Source: Bog-756 sp963738545 (GTDB lineage: Bacteria; Actinomycetota; Acidimicrobiia; Acidimicrobiales; RAAP-2). From it: a DNA stretch of 64,000 bases. The stretch covers positions 1 through 64,000 of the forward strand of contig CAVTXA010000008.1 in assembly GCA_963738545.1 (NCBI GenBank), written 5' to 3'. Shown in pieces: positions 36,054-44,095 of this stretch. Numbering within the stretch: the stretch's first letter is position 1; each line of letters opens with the position of its first letter. The position numbers and the translations under genes are program-made. The notes below the pieces were generated by a model. It was not told the origin of the DNA. It worked only from the letters and a program-made list of their open reading frames with translations, and made no database searches.

Positions 36054-36344
36054 TCAGGCCGCCCTGGTGGGTGGCCGGGTCGGCCCCAAGGCCGGGTCGG
36101 CCGACGGGCCGACGGACGGCCATCGGTCGGCAAGGTCGCCGAAGCGGGCGTTGCGTCGAGCCGCCTGATTCCCCAACCGCCGAACCCGACGACGTGGACT
36201 GGTGACCGCCTCATCGGCGGTGGCCACGGTGCCGTCCACGGAGACGGCCCAGCCGACGACGTCGTCGAGGCAGAGAAGGACGTGCCGCCCGGGCTGGGGG
36301 GACCGAAGTCCATCATGAAAACCGATGTGGAGTGCGTTAGCCAT
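36054..36344 (-). CDS. Hypothetical protein
   Basis: A 96-residue frame. The first 60 residues (MANALHIGFHDGLRSPQPGR; VLLCLDDVVGWAVSVDGTVA) look protein-like; the rest is Arg/Pro-rich and overlaps a repetitive, GC-heavy tract (GGCCGGGTCGGC). May be a partial or decayed gene. Confidence 0.35.
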   Translation of the reverse strand: MANALHIGFHDGLRSPQPGRHVLLCLDDVVGWAVSVDGTVATADEAVTSPRRRVRRLGNQAARRNARFGDLADRWPSVGPSADPALGPTRPPTRAA

Positions 36345-36512
36345 GCCTTCATGCTATAGGACAGCCGGTCAGTTTCCTCCGCGGCCCTGGCCTTGCCGAC
36401 CACCTTGGTCAGGACGGGCTTGTCGTATTCGCCGGGAGGGTGATCCAAGGCGCCCGTTGAGTCCTGAGGGTCGGCCGCTCCGAGATGTCGGCGGAAACGG
36501 CATCATGGGACG

Positions 36513-37163
36513 GTGGTGCACTCTGACCATGGTGCTTCGGAGCTGACCGACTTCACCGAATCCAATCGGCAAACCTATGACCGCATCGCTCGTCGATATG
36601 CAGACCATCAAGTACAGCTGGCGTCGGAGAAGGAGCATCCGTTCATCCGCCTGGAGAGCAACTTCGCCGCCAGCATCCCTCGTGGGGGCATCGTGGCGGA
36701 CCTGGGATGCGGCCCTGCGCATGACGGGCTCCGGCTCGCCGACAAGGGATTCCAAGTTGTGGGGGTCGATCTCTCGGCAGGAATGCTCCGAGTTGCAGCA
36801 GAGCGGCTTGATGGCCACCTGGTCCAAGGTGACCTGCGAATGCTTCCTCTTACGGCGGGATGCCTTGACGGGATTTGGAACGTCGCTTCAATGCTGCACA
36901 TTCCCGAGCAGGAGACTCTTGGCGTGCTCCACGAGTTCAGACGGGTCATGAAGACGTCCGGATCACTCGGTCTCGTCACCGCCCTTGGCAATGGATCTGC
37001 GCACGAGGCCGTCACGTATGCCTCCGACGAGAGCCGGTGGTTTGTCTACAGGAATCAGGCTTCCTTGATCAACCTGATGAAGGAGGCTGGATTCGTGGTC
37101 CAGTCGGAAGCATTGATCCAAGGCAGCCGACGGTGGCTGAGCGTGCTGGCCAGTTCAGTCTGA
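36513..37163 (+). CDS. Class I SAM-dependent methyltransferase
   Basis: A 216-residue enzyme. Motif I is IVADLGCGPAHDGLRLADKG (residues about 60-78), motif II VVGVDLSAGML, and motif III-like DLRMLPLTAGCLDGIWNVAS. Methyl acceptor unknown. Its 3' end runs directly into a second, truncated methyltransferase. Confidence 0.87.
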   Translation: MVHSDHGASELTDFTESNRQTYDRIARRYADHQVQLASEKEHPFIRLESNFAASIPRGGIVADLGCGPAHDGLRLADKGFQVVGVDLSAGMLRVAAERLDGHLVQGDLRMLPLTAGCLDGIWNVASMLHIPEQETLGVLHEFRRVMKTSGSLGLVTALGNGSAHEAVTYASDESRWFVYRNQASLINLMKEAGFVVQSEALIQGSRRWLSVLASSV

Positions 37164-37648
37164 TTCCGCTGTTCGACCCCGACCTGGGCGCATCCAGGGC
37201 GGCCGACAGTCTCCGCCCCAGCGGCCATCTAGCGCTGTTTTGGAACGTCATGTCGTATTCGCCCGAGTGCGCGAAGGCGATCACTTCTGTCTACGAGCGG
37301 GATCTCCCCGAACTCCCGTTCTTCCGGGGTGGCTCGACCGGCGGCAGGGCGTCCTATGCGCCGCTGTCCGACAAGGCCATTGACGGCATCAAACAGAACG
37401 GCGCGTTCAGTGAGCCCGAGGAGTGGGAGTTCGATTGGGAGCGAACCTATACGCGGGATGAGTGAGTCGAAACGGTTCCAACGTTCGGGGGTCACAGTCA
37501 ACTACCAGCGGAGAAGCTGGATGAGTTGCTCTCGGGCATCGGAGGCGCAGTCGATTCTGCAGGCGGAAGCATCATCATTCGCTATACCGCCCTGGTGATT
37601 ACGGCGACACGGATCAACCTGGATGATGCCGCCCGGTGCATGAGCTGA
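37160..37648 (+). pseudogene. Truncated methyltransferase with in-frame stop
   Basis: Frame 2 gives SLIPLFDPDLGASRAADSLR, SGHLALFWNVMSYSPECAKA, PELPFFRGGSTGGRASYAPL and ERTYTRDE, then TGA at 37463 where the family has Trp (DEW), then VETVPTFGGHSQLPAEKLDE, LLSGIGGAVDSAGGSI and TALVITAT to a stop at 37646. This is the C-terminal half of a class I methyltransferase different from its neighbour; the N-terminal SAM motif is missing, so it is a 5'-truncated, nonsense-bearing remnant. Confidence 0.75.
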
Positions 37649-37692
37649 GGGTGTCCCCGACCGCCGAATATGAGGCTGGCCCTACGATCCAT

Positions 37693-37711
37693 CTCAGCCT
37701 ATGAAGCTGAG
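37693..37711. repeat. Inverted repeat CTCAGC-N7-GCTGAG, copy 9
   Basis: CTCAGC CTATGAA GCTGAG, perfect 6-bp arms. Between the methyltransferase remnant and the SRPBCC gene; last copy in the window. Confidence 0.72.
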
Positions 37712-37773
37712 AGGGTCTGGATGTGATTGGCTTGGAGTCGTAGAGATCCGATGTACCACCAGAAGGAGCCCAC

Positions 37774-38250
37774 ATGCCCGATTCCGTCATCACGTCTGAG
37801 CGAATCGAGGTGACTCGGCCGATCCCGGCCACACCTGCCGCCATCTTCGATATCGTGCGCAGCCCGGCTGGGCATGTAGCAATCGACGCATCGGGGATGC
37901 TGCAGGACTTCACTGGCGAGCCGGCGGAGAAAGTCGGCGATACCTTCGTCATCCACATGGATCGTGAGGCGCTGAATGACTTTCCCCTCGGCAAGTATGA
38001 CGTGACCGTGCGCATCATCGTCTTTGAACGCGACAAGGAGATCGCGTGGGATCTCGGGCCTGACATTCCGATTCCGCACATCTACGGTTACCGCTTGGCG
38101 GCCGGTGAGGACGGTATGACCGATGTGACCTCCTACTACGACTGGTCAAAGGTAAGCGGCGACATGAAAGAGCGCTTCCCGATCGTTCCCGAGTCGGCCC
38201 TGCGCGCAACGCTGGGAATTTTGGAGCGAACGGTCAGAAAAGGTTTGTGA
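37774..38250 (+). CDS. SRPBCC-family protein
   Basis: A 158-residue START-like ligand-binding protein: N-terminal strand RIEVTRPIPATPAAIFDIVR, then SPAGHVAIDASG, and ending with the long C-terminal helix ESALRATLGILERTVRKGL. This matches actinobacterial SRPBCC/polyketide cyclase-like proteins. Ligand unknown. Confidence 0.85.
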   Translation: MPDSVITSERIEVTRPIPATPAAIFDIVRSPAGHVAIDASGMLQDFTGEPAEKVGDTFVIHMDREALNDFPLGKYDVTVRIIVFERDKEIAWDLGPDIPIPHIYGYRLAAGEDGMTDVTSYYDWSKVSGDMKERFPIVPESALRATLGILERTVRKGL

Positions 38251-38540
38251 AGTAGAGCGCTGTCACAGGGCGGAGCTAAGCGATCGAACAATCTGGTCAG
38301 GAGCACCACTTGGGGTCTTCGGCCCTCAGTTGGCCAGGGAGTTCAGTGAGCAGATTCGGAGTTTCTTGGAAGACCGCCTGCTCCATGGTCGGCCACTAGG
38401 ACGCTGGTACTGATCGTGCGAGGGGCATCCTGAGCCGACTTCAGCGTCGTGAGTTGAGGACGGTTGTCAACCTCCGAGGCCGATCGTTGCACGAGCGCAT
38501 GTGGAGGGCTCCGACATTGAGCCGGCGGTCGCTCGCCAGT
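38251..38540. other. Gap, possible coding remnant
   Basis: No complete gene. On the plus strand a short frame ends with QLAREFSEQIRSFLEDRLLH near 38330-38410, which looks like a gene end, but its 5' part is missing. Confidence 0.4.
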
Positions 38541-38888
38541 TCACGACCCTCCCAAGAGTTCCTGCCAGTTGCCAGGAACCCGCCCAGCTGGACCGGGAAC
38601 GGGTTGGTCGAGGGGATGATGCTCAGGGGACGCGAGGCGAGGCCCTTCCGTGTAGCTGTTTGTTTGGTAGTTCCAGAACCAATCCTCGCCCGGCTCGAAA
38701 CTGCGAATGACAGGGTGACCAGAGACGCGTGCATGAGCGCTTGCATGTCGCTCTAACGAATCGTCACAGCACCCAATATGGCCGCACTCGGCGCATCGCC
38801 GTAGATGGAGCCACCACCCCCCCGCTTCGAGACACTCCACGCATCCTGTACCGCTAGGTGGAACATCTGGATCGATGGAACTCGCCAT
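38541..38888 (-). CDS. UBP-type zinc-finger protein
   Basis: ATG at 38888 with GGAGG nine bases upstream gives 115 residues; the longer frame to 38945 lacks a ribosome site. The domain runs from TGCVECLEAGGWWLHLRRCA through CGHIGCC and HASAHARVSGHPVIRSFEPG, with the Cys/His pattern of bacterial UBP zinc fingers, which in eukaryotes bind ubiquitin; bacterial members have unknown partners. Often near deiodinase or redox genes, not here. Confidence 0.9.
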   Translation of the reverse strand: MASSIDPDVPPSGTGCVECLEAGGWWLHLRRCAECGHIGCCDDSLERHASAHARVSGHPVIRSFEPGEDWFWNYQTNSYTEGPRLASPEHHPLDQPVPGPAGRVPGNWQELLGGS

Positions 38889-39465
38889 GGTTGCACCTCC
38901 TGCTGCGGGTCTTGTCGACCACAGCTTAGGATGACGAACAACCACGAGAATGACCCCGAATGCTCATGGTGGGAGCCGACGTTCAGACTCTGCGGGCGGA
39001 GCTGAACGGGGCGGCCGCCGGCGAGTGTGGTTGGTCCGATCCAACCCAAAGGAATGCCTGGAGCAAGGGGTGTCGGAGTGCCGTGGTGACTGGGAGACCC
39101 TTTTCACAACCAGTGCCAAAGGGAGATTCTGTTCTCGGCCGGCTTGACTGAGCCTCACTGACGCCCTGGGCTCACGCCCGTTCCTTCGAGAAGGAACCAG
39201 GCTCCCGGACGGTGCGGCCCGGTCATCGCCGAGCGTTCTCCGACCGTTGGGACGAATGAGCCGCATCGCCGGTCACTACGACGTCCCACTGATGGCCGAT
39301 GGTCGATGCGCCCGAATTCGGTTGAGCAAAGGCAGCCGATGGTGTACTTTCCATACGTATCATAGTCATGTATTTGTGCATCCAGGTGTGGTGCCCATCC
39401 GACGTGAGCCAGGGGGACGCCGCTTTCCCCCCGAACCAGTGACACACCAACGAAGGGAGTCCGAG
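38889..39465. other. Junction gap between the mosaic and the catabolic island
   Basis: No gene seen in about 580 bases. It ends with the first island promoter element (39359-39373). Base composition and ORF density change at this point. Confidence 0.55.
39359..39373. promoter_or_regulatory. Island operator-like element A
   Basis: ATCATAGTCATGTAT, an AT-rich island in GC-rich DNA, about 93 bases before the SDR start. Similar words stand before most island operons. Confidence 0.5.
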
Positions 39466-40287
39466 ATGGGAAGGTTGTCCGGCAAGGTTGCATTCATCAC
39501 CGGGGCGGCGCGAGGCCAAGGGAGGTCCCATGCATTGCGCCTCGCAGAGGAAGGTGCCGACATCATCGCCATCGATCTCTGCGAGCAGGTGGCCACGGTG
39601 GAGTACGCGATGTCCACCAAACAGGACCTCGAGGAGACCCAGAAGATGGTGGAAGCACTCGACCGGCGGATCGTGGCCAGCGTCGCCGATGTGCGGGACT
39701 TCGACGCCGTCAAGGAGGCCGTAGACAACGGCGTCTCGGAGTTGGGCCGGCTGGACTTCGTGCTGGCCAATGCAGGGATCATGCCCACCACCGGATCGCT
39801 GGCACGGGAGATGCAGGCGTGGACCGACTCGATCGACATCATGCTCAGTGGCGTCTTCTACACGCTCCAGGCGACGGTTCCCCACATCATCGCCGGCGGT
39901 GACGGCGGCAGCATCGTGATCACCTCGTCGACGTCCGGACTGCAGGGCGTCTGCTACGACTGGGAGAAGATCAGCCCCGGCCAGGTCGGGTACGGAGCGG
40001 CAAAGCACGGAGTAGTCGGGCTGATGCGCAACTACGCCAAGGCGCTCGGCGAGCATCGTATCCGGGTCAACTCCGTGCACCCCATGGGAGTCCGCACACC
40101 AATGGTGGTCAACGAGTTCTTCGCCGACGTCCTCGACGCAGCCCCTCCCGGGTGGATGGCCAACTCCATGCAACTGGACCTGGTCGAGCCCCTCGACATC
40201 TCCAATGCCATCGTGTGGCTCTGCTCCGACGAGGCCCGATACGTGACGGGTATCACCTTGCCGGTGGACGCCGGCCAGCTGCTCTAG
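39466..40287 (+). CDS. Mycofactocin-coupled-type SDR dehydrogenase
   Basis: A 273-residue SDR; ATG at 39466 follows GAAGGGAG. It begins GRLSGKVAFITGAARGQGRS and has the inserted stretch between the second strand and D-V-R-D (IIAIDLCEQV ... DLEETQKMVEALDRRIVASV) that marks the TIGR03971 family, whose NAD is buried and recycled through mycofactocin. NAG and Y-x(3)-K (VGYGAAKHG) are present; N in RNYAKALGEH. Likely oxidises an alcohol made by a P450. First gene of an operon with the CMD protein. No mycofactocin maturation genes in the window. Confidence 0.9.
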   Translation: MGRLSGKVAFITGAARGQGRSHALRLAEEGADIIAIDLCEQVATVEYAMSTKQDLEETQKMVEALDRRIVASVADVRDFDAVKEAVDNGVSELGRLDFVLANAGIMPTTGSLAREMQAWTDSIDIMLSGVFYTLQATVPHIIAGGDGGSIVITSSTSGLQGVCYDWEKISPGQVGYGAAKHGVVGLMRNYAKALGEHRIRVNSVHPMGVRTPMVVNEFFADVLDAAPPGWMANSMQLDLVEPLDISNAIVWLCSDEARYVTGITLPVDAGQLL

Positions 40288-40317
40288 CATCGGGTGGGCG
40301 CCGGCGATCGACTTCCG

Positions 40318-40860
40318 ATGATCCGGCCCGAGGCGATGGACCCGGATCAGTCGGGCCTGTATGAGCGGCTGCTGGCCGACCCGCGGCGGGGCGGCCCGGA
40401 TGCGCTGCTGGTCCGTGACGGGGGAGGCGGCCTGGCCGGGCCGTTCAACGCCTTCCTGCTGGATCCGGCGGTCGGGGACCTGCTGCAGCAGACCGGGAAC
40501 GCCTTGCGTTTCTCCCTGGAGTTGACCCCGCGGATCAGGGAGATCGTGATCCTGACGGTGGCCACGGTCCGGGGCAGCGCCTTCGAATGGAAGGCCCACG
40601 CATGGATCGCCCGGAGCGTCGGACTCACCGCCGGTGAGCTGGAGGGGCTGTCGTCGGGCCACGGCGTATTCGAGGATGCCTCGGAGGTGCTCGCCGAGCG
40701 GGTGGCCCACGCGCTCGTCACCGAGCGTCGGATCGACGATCAGCTCTACCGGGAGGCCACGCGAGGGCTGGGTGAGCGCTCGGTCTTCGACATCACCGCC
40801 TTGGTGGGCTACTACGACTTGTTGGCCATGCAGCTCGAGGTGTTCGGCTACCACACCTGA
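40318..40860 (+). CDS. Carboxymuconolactone decarboxylase/AhpD-like protein 1
   Basis: A 180-residue helical protein starting at the ATG at 40318 (a GTG at 40294 is possible). SLELTPRIREIVILTVATVR followed by AFEWKAHAWIARSVGLTAGE is the CMD-family helix-turn with E and H near the usual catalytic region; the AhpD C-x2-C is not present. Members include decarboxylases and antioxidant enzymes; in aromatic and terpenoid clusters they are often auxiliary. Thirty bases after the SDR. Confidence 0.78.
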   Translation: MIRPEAMDPDQSGLYERLLADPRRGGPDALLVRDGGGGLAGPFNAFLLDPAVGDLLQQTGNALRFSLELTPRIREIVILTVATVRGSAFEWKAHAWIARSVGLTAGELEGLSSGHGVFEDASEVLAERVAHALVTERRIDDQLYREATRGLGERSVFDITALVGYYDLLAMQLEVFGYHT

Positions 40861-40897
40861 GCCGCTCCGCTACCGCCGGAGGGCCGACGGCGGTCGG

Positions 40898-42139
40898 TCA
40901 GGCCCGGGTCCGGTCCCAGGCCAGGGTCACCGACTGTAGCGAGATGGTGAACATCCCCACCCGCAAGGTCGATGGACCATCGCCGATGAGCCGGTAGTCG
41001 GGGATGCGACGGTGCCACTCCTCGAGGGCGATGCGCATTTCCAGTCGGGCCAGGTGGGAGCCGATGCACCGGTGTGGACCCACGCCGAAGGCCAGGTGGC
41101 GGTTGGGGAACCGATCCACGATGAAGGTTCCGGCGTCGGGGAACGCTGCCGGGTCGCGGTCGGCGCTGGCCAGCGGGACGATGACCCGGTCACCCGCCCG
41201 CATGGGGCATCCGTACGCCTCGGTGTCCTCGGTGACCTTCCGCGACATGATGACGATCGAGTAGTACCGGAGCAGTTCGTCGACGGCCAGGGGGATGACC
41301 GCCGGGTCATCGAGGATCCGCCGCCGGTCGTCGGGGTGCTCGGCCAGGTGGGTGAACGACCACCCCAGCATGCTGGACACGGTGTCGAGCCCGGCCAGGA
41401 ACAGCAGATAGAGGATCCCGAGCAACTCCTTCCTGTCGAGAGGTCGCTGATCCTCGACCCGGATCGTGAGCAGCTGACTGACGATGTCCTCGCGAGGTTC
41501 CTCCTGCCGCTGGAGGACGACATCCCACAGGAACTCATGGATCGCCCGATCGGCCCGATCGCGGATCTGACCGTCGGGATCCTCGGAGTGGGGCGTATGG
41601 AGCGACGCGTGCGCCCACCCGATGAACTTGTCGAGGTTAGCCGTGGGGACACCGAGCATGTCGAGGAAGACGGTGGTGGGGAAGCGCAGGGCGAAGTCGT
41701 CGAGCAGGTCGCAGCGGCTGCCGCTCTCGATGATCCGGTCGATGAGGGAGTGGCACGCGGCGCGGATGGGTCCCTCGAGTTCGGCGATCTTGCCGGGCGA
41801 GAAGAACGGATTGAGGGCGGTCCGGTACATGGTGTGCTGGGGCGGGTCGTACTCACTGGGGATCATCAGATAGTCGCTCTCGAAGTCGGGGTGGGTGAAC
41901 CCCCGACTGGAGAACAGGCCGGTGTCGCGCAGGACGGCGTAGACGTCGTCGTGTCCGAGCAGATACCAGAGGCCGTTGGGCGACGTGGGCGTCCGGTAGT
42001 CACTCTCAAACCTCGGCGTTTCGTGCAGCAGGCGCTCCCACTCAGGAAAACCCGAGGCCCGCAGTGCCGGGTCCTCGGCGTGGAGGAACCCCGGACGGAT
42101 GGGGATGCCCTCCAATGTGCGGCCCGCTGTCGTCGTCAT
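40898..42139 (-). CDS. Cytochrome P450 (first)
   Basis: ATG at 42139 gives 413 residues. Class I bacterial P450: I-helix LFLAGLDTVSSMLGW, ExxR as ELLRYYS, and heme loop AFGVGPHRCIGSHLARLEM with Cys at about residue 358. Hydroxylates a C-H bond using ferredoxin-derived electrons; no ferredoxin gene is in the window. Divergent from the second P450. Confidence 0.93.
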   Translation of the reverse strand: MTTTAGRTLEGIPIRPGFLHAEDPALRASGFPEWERLLHETPRFESDYRTPTSPNGLWYLLGHDDVYAVLRDTGLFSSRGFTHPDFESDYLMIPSEYDPPQHTMYRTALNPFFSPGKIAELEGPIRAACHSLIDRIIESGSRCDLLDDFALRFPTTVFLDMLGVPTANLDKFIGWAHASLHTPHSEDPDGQIRDRADRAIHEFLWDVVLQRQEEPREDIVSQLLTIRVEDQRPLDRKELLGILYLLFLAGLDTVSSMLGWSFTHLAEHPDDRRRILDDPAVIPLAVDELLRYYSIVIMSRKVTEDTEAYGCPMRAGDRVIVPLASADRDPAAFPDAGTFIVDRFPNRHLAFGVGPHRCIGSHLARLEMRIALEEWHRRIPDYRLIGDGPSTLRVGMFTISLQSVTLAWDRTRA

Positions 42140-42274
42140 TGCCTGTCCCCCCGAGGGGGGACGTCGATGGTGCCGAGCCCACGGACCCACGAGGCTCCAC
42201 GCTCGTTGGGCGCGGTCCACGATTGATCCGTTGCCTGCGACGCGGTGTCACGGGGACCCGCCACCCCGGATTGC

Positions 42275-42292
42275 TAGTCATGATTATAATAA
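42275..42292. promoter_or_regulatory. Island operator-like element B
   Basis: TAGTCATGATTATAATAA in the 204-bp gap between divergent P450 genes. TATAAT could be a -10 box. Shares TAGTCATG with element A. Confidence 0.5.
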
Positions 42293-42343
42293 ACCAGCGA
42301 ACACGATGGCGCTTGGCCCAGCCAGGCAGATGGGGGTGGTGTC

Positions 42344-43564
42344 ATGGAGGAACGACAGAAGGGTCCGGCCGTTGCCGAGATGACTCGGATCACTTCCTCC
42401 ACCGAGGTCGAGGAGATCCTTCGCTCACCGGACATCGCCGCCGACCTGCACAACCGGGACAGCTTCCCCCTACTCGGAGGGAGCGTGCTCACCCTCACCC
42501 GAGGGGACCACCTGACCCGCCGTCGGCTCGAGGCCCGCCTGTTCGCCCGTGACGCGCTCCATGTGTCCGAGCAGGAGGTGCTGATGCCGGCGGTCAGACG
42601 TCGACTGGCCTCCCGGGTAGCGGCGCGCCGCGACCCGACGGAGTCGGTGACCGACGATCTGTTGATGTTCTCCCGGATGGTCCTGGTCGAAATGACGGCC
42701 AGGCTGATCGGACTCGACGGCATCGACGGGGACGTCGAGCTGGAGCGCCTCTACGAGTGCGCCGAGCGGTTCGGGGAGGCGGCGTCCGTCGAGTGGGCAC
42801 TGACCGACCACGACCAGATCGTCCTGGACGGCCTCGCCGCCAGCGAGATCTTCGTCGAGCGTTGGTTCCGGGCGTCCTTTCGCCGGCGCCAGGAGCTGAT
42901 CAGAACGGGCCAGCCGGCTCCGCTGGACCTGTTGTCACTGCTGATCGAACACGCACCGGAGATGGACGAGGACGAGGTCCGGCGTGAGGCCATCTTCTTC
43001 CTCCTGGCCTCGTCGAGCACCACTACCCATGCGGTACCGCACATCGTGCTCGAGTTGCTGCACTGGATCGACGACCATCCTGAGGATGCGAGCAAGGTCG
43101 ACGATGTGGCCTTCGTGCGGCAGGCGGTGAACGAGGGGCTGCGGCTCCATCCGCCCGTGCCCGCCCTCCTCCGACGCTCTCTCCGCGAGGTCACGCTTTC
43201 GACGGGGCGGACCATCGCCGAAGGCGAGTGCCTGGCCCTCGACCTCGACACTGCCGTGCGCGAGGTGGCGGTGAGCGGCGACCATCCCGAACGGTTCGAC
43301 CCCTACCGGCCGATGGCCGGTGGCGCCCATCCCTACGGCTTCTCCTTCGGCGGAGGGCCCCATACGTGCCTGGGACGGCCACTGGCCACCAGTACCTCGA
43401 AGACCAACCCCGACGAAGCCGCCGCCGGGACCATCGTGGTGTTCATGATGGAGCTGATGGCGGCGGGCATGCGACTCGACCCTCGGTTCGGTGACCCCCG
43501 TCGCCGGACGGACACCGCCGCCGACCGATTCGAGTCGTTCCCGGTCATCTTCACCGAACTGTGA
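42344..43564 (+). CDS. Cytochrome P450 (second)
   Basis: A 406-residue P450 with I-helix FFLLASSSTTTHAVPHI, ExxR as NEGLRLHPPVP and heme loop YGFSFGGGPHTCLGRPLATS (Cys about 342). It lacks the AGxDT form; ASSSTT replaces it, which can alter the oxygen-activation site. Its stop overlaps the VOC start by four bases. Distinct from the other two P450s by length and motif. Confidence 0.92.
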   Translation: MEERQKGPAVAEMTRITSSTEVEEILRSPDIAADLHNRDSFPLLGGSVLTLTRGDHLTRRRLEARLFARDALHVSEQEVLMPAVRRRLASRVAARRDPTESVTDDLLMFSRMVLVEMTARLIGLDGIDGDVELERLYECAERFGEAASVEWALTDHDQIVLDGLAASEIFVERWFRASFRRRQELIRTGQPAPLDLLSLLIEHAPEMDEDEVRREAIFFLLASSSTTTHAVPHIVLELLHWIDDHPEDASKVDDVAFVRQAVNEGLRLHPPVPALLRRSLREVTLSTGRTIAEGECLALDLDTAVREVAVSGDHPERFDPYRPMAGGAHPYGFSFGGGPHTCLGRPLATSTSKTNPDEAAAGTIVVFMMELMAAGMRLDPRFGDPRRRTDTAADRFESFPVIFTEL

Positions 43565-44064
43565 CGGCGGGGGAGACCCAGGCCTTCCTCCCCGGCCCCG
43601 GCTCGTGGGCCCGGTCACTCAGCCACATCGGCTACGTCGTGGCCGACCTCCCGGCCACCGCGACACGGTGGAGCGAGCAGTTCGGCGTGACCTGGGCTCC
43701 GGTCCAACGTCGCCTCCGGCCCATCCGCCAGGAGGGGGTGGACATGACCGTCGACCTGGCCGTCACCTGGTCCCTCGACGGTCCGGTCCGCGTGGAGCTG
43801 CTCGAGGAGGTCCCCGGCACCGTCTGGGAGAGGCGTCGGGGACACCCGGTCCACCACGTCTGCTACTGGGTACCCGACCTGGAGGCAGAGGCGGAGCGCC
43901 TGATGGGCTCGGGGTGGACGGTGGAGATCACCGAGCCAGGACCCGGTGCGGTCAACGGGTTCGCCTATCTGGTCGACGACGACGGCTTTCGGGTGGAACC
44001 GAAGTCCGAGGATGGGCGGCCGGCCATCGATCGCTGGTTGTCCGGTGGATCCCTCTACGACTGA
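43561..44064 (+). CDS. VOC / glyoxalase-fold protein in P450 operon
   Basis: GTG at 43561 overlaps the P450 stop (GTGA). 167 residues: SLSHIGYVVADLPATATRWS opens the first module and HHVCYWVPDLEAEAERLMGS the second; final strands AYLVDDDGFRVEPKS. H near the first strand and E/H elsewhere could bind a metal. Often an isomerase, epimerase or ring-cleaving enzyme; substrate inferred to be a P450 product. Confidence 0.85.
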   Translation: MTAGETQAFLPGPGSWARSLSHIGYVVADLPATATRWSEQFGVTWAPVQRRLRPIRQEGVDMTVDLAVTWSLDGPVRVELLEEVPGTVWERRRGHPVHHVCYWVPDLEAEAERLMGSGWTVEITEPGPGAVNGFAYLVDDDGFRVEPKSEDGRPAIDRWLSGGSLYD

Positions 44065-44095
44065 CGGGGATCGCCGGCCCTGACCAGATCCGGAG

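Noticed and set aside
36875..37160. 5' extension of the truncated methyltransferase frame
   Set aside because: It overlaps the intact methyltransferase in another frame and has no family sequence.
39223..40854. A 543-codon minus-strand open frame
   Set aside because: Antisense to the SDR and CMD genes, which have clear motifs; a shadow frame.
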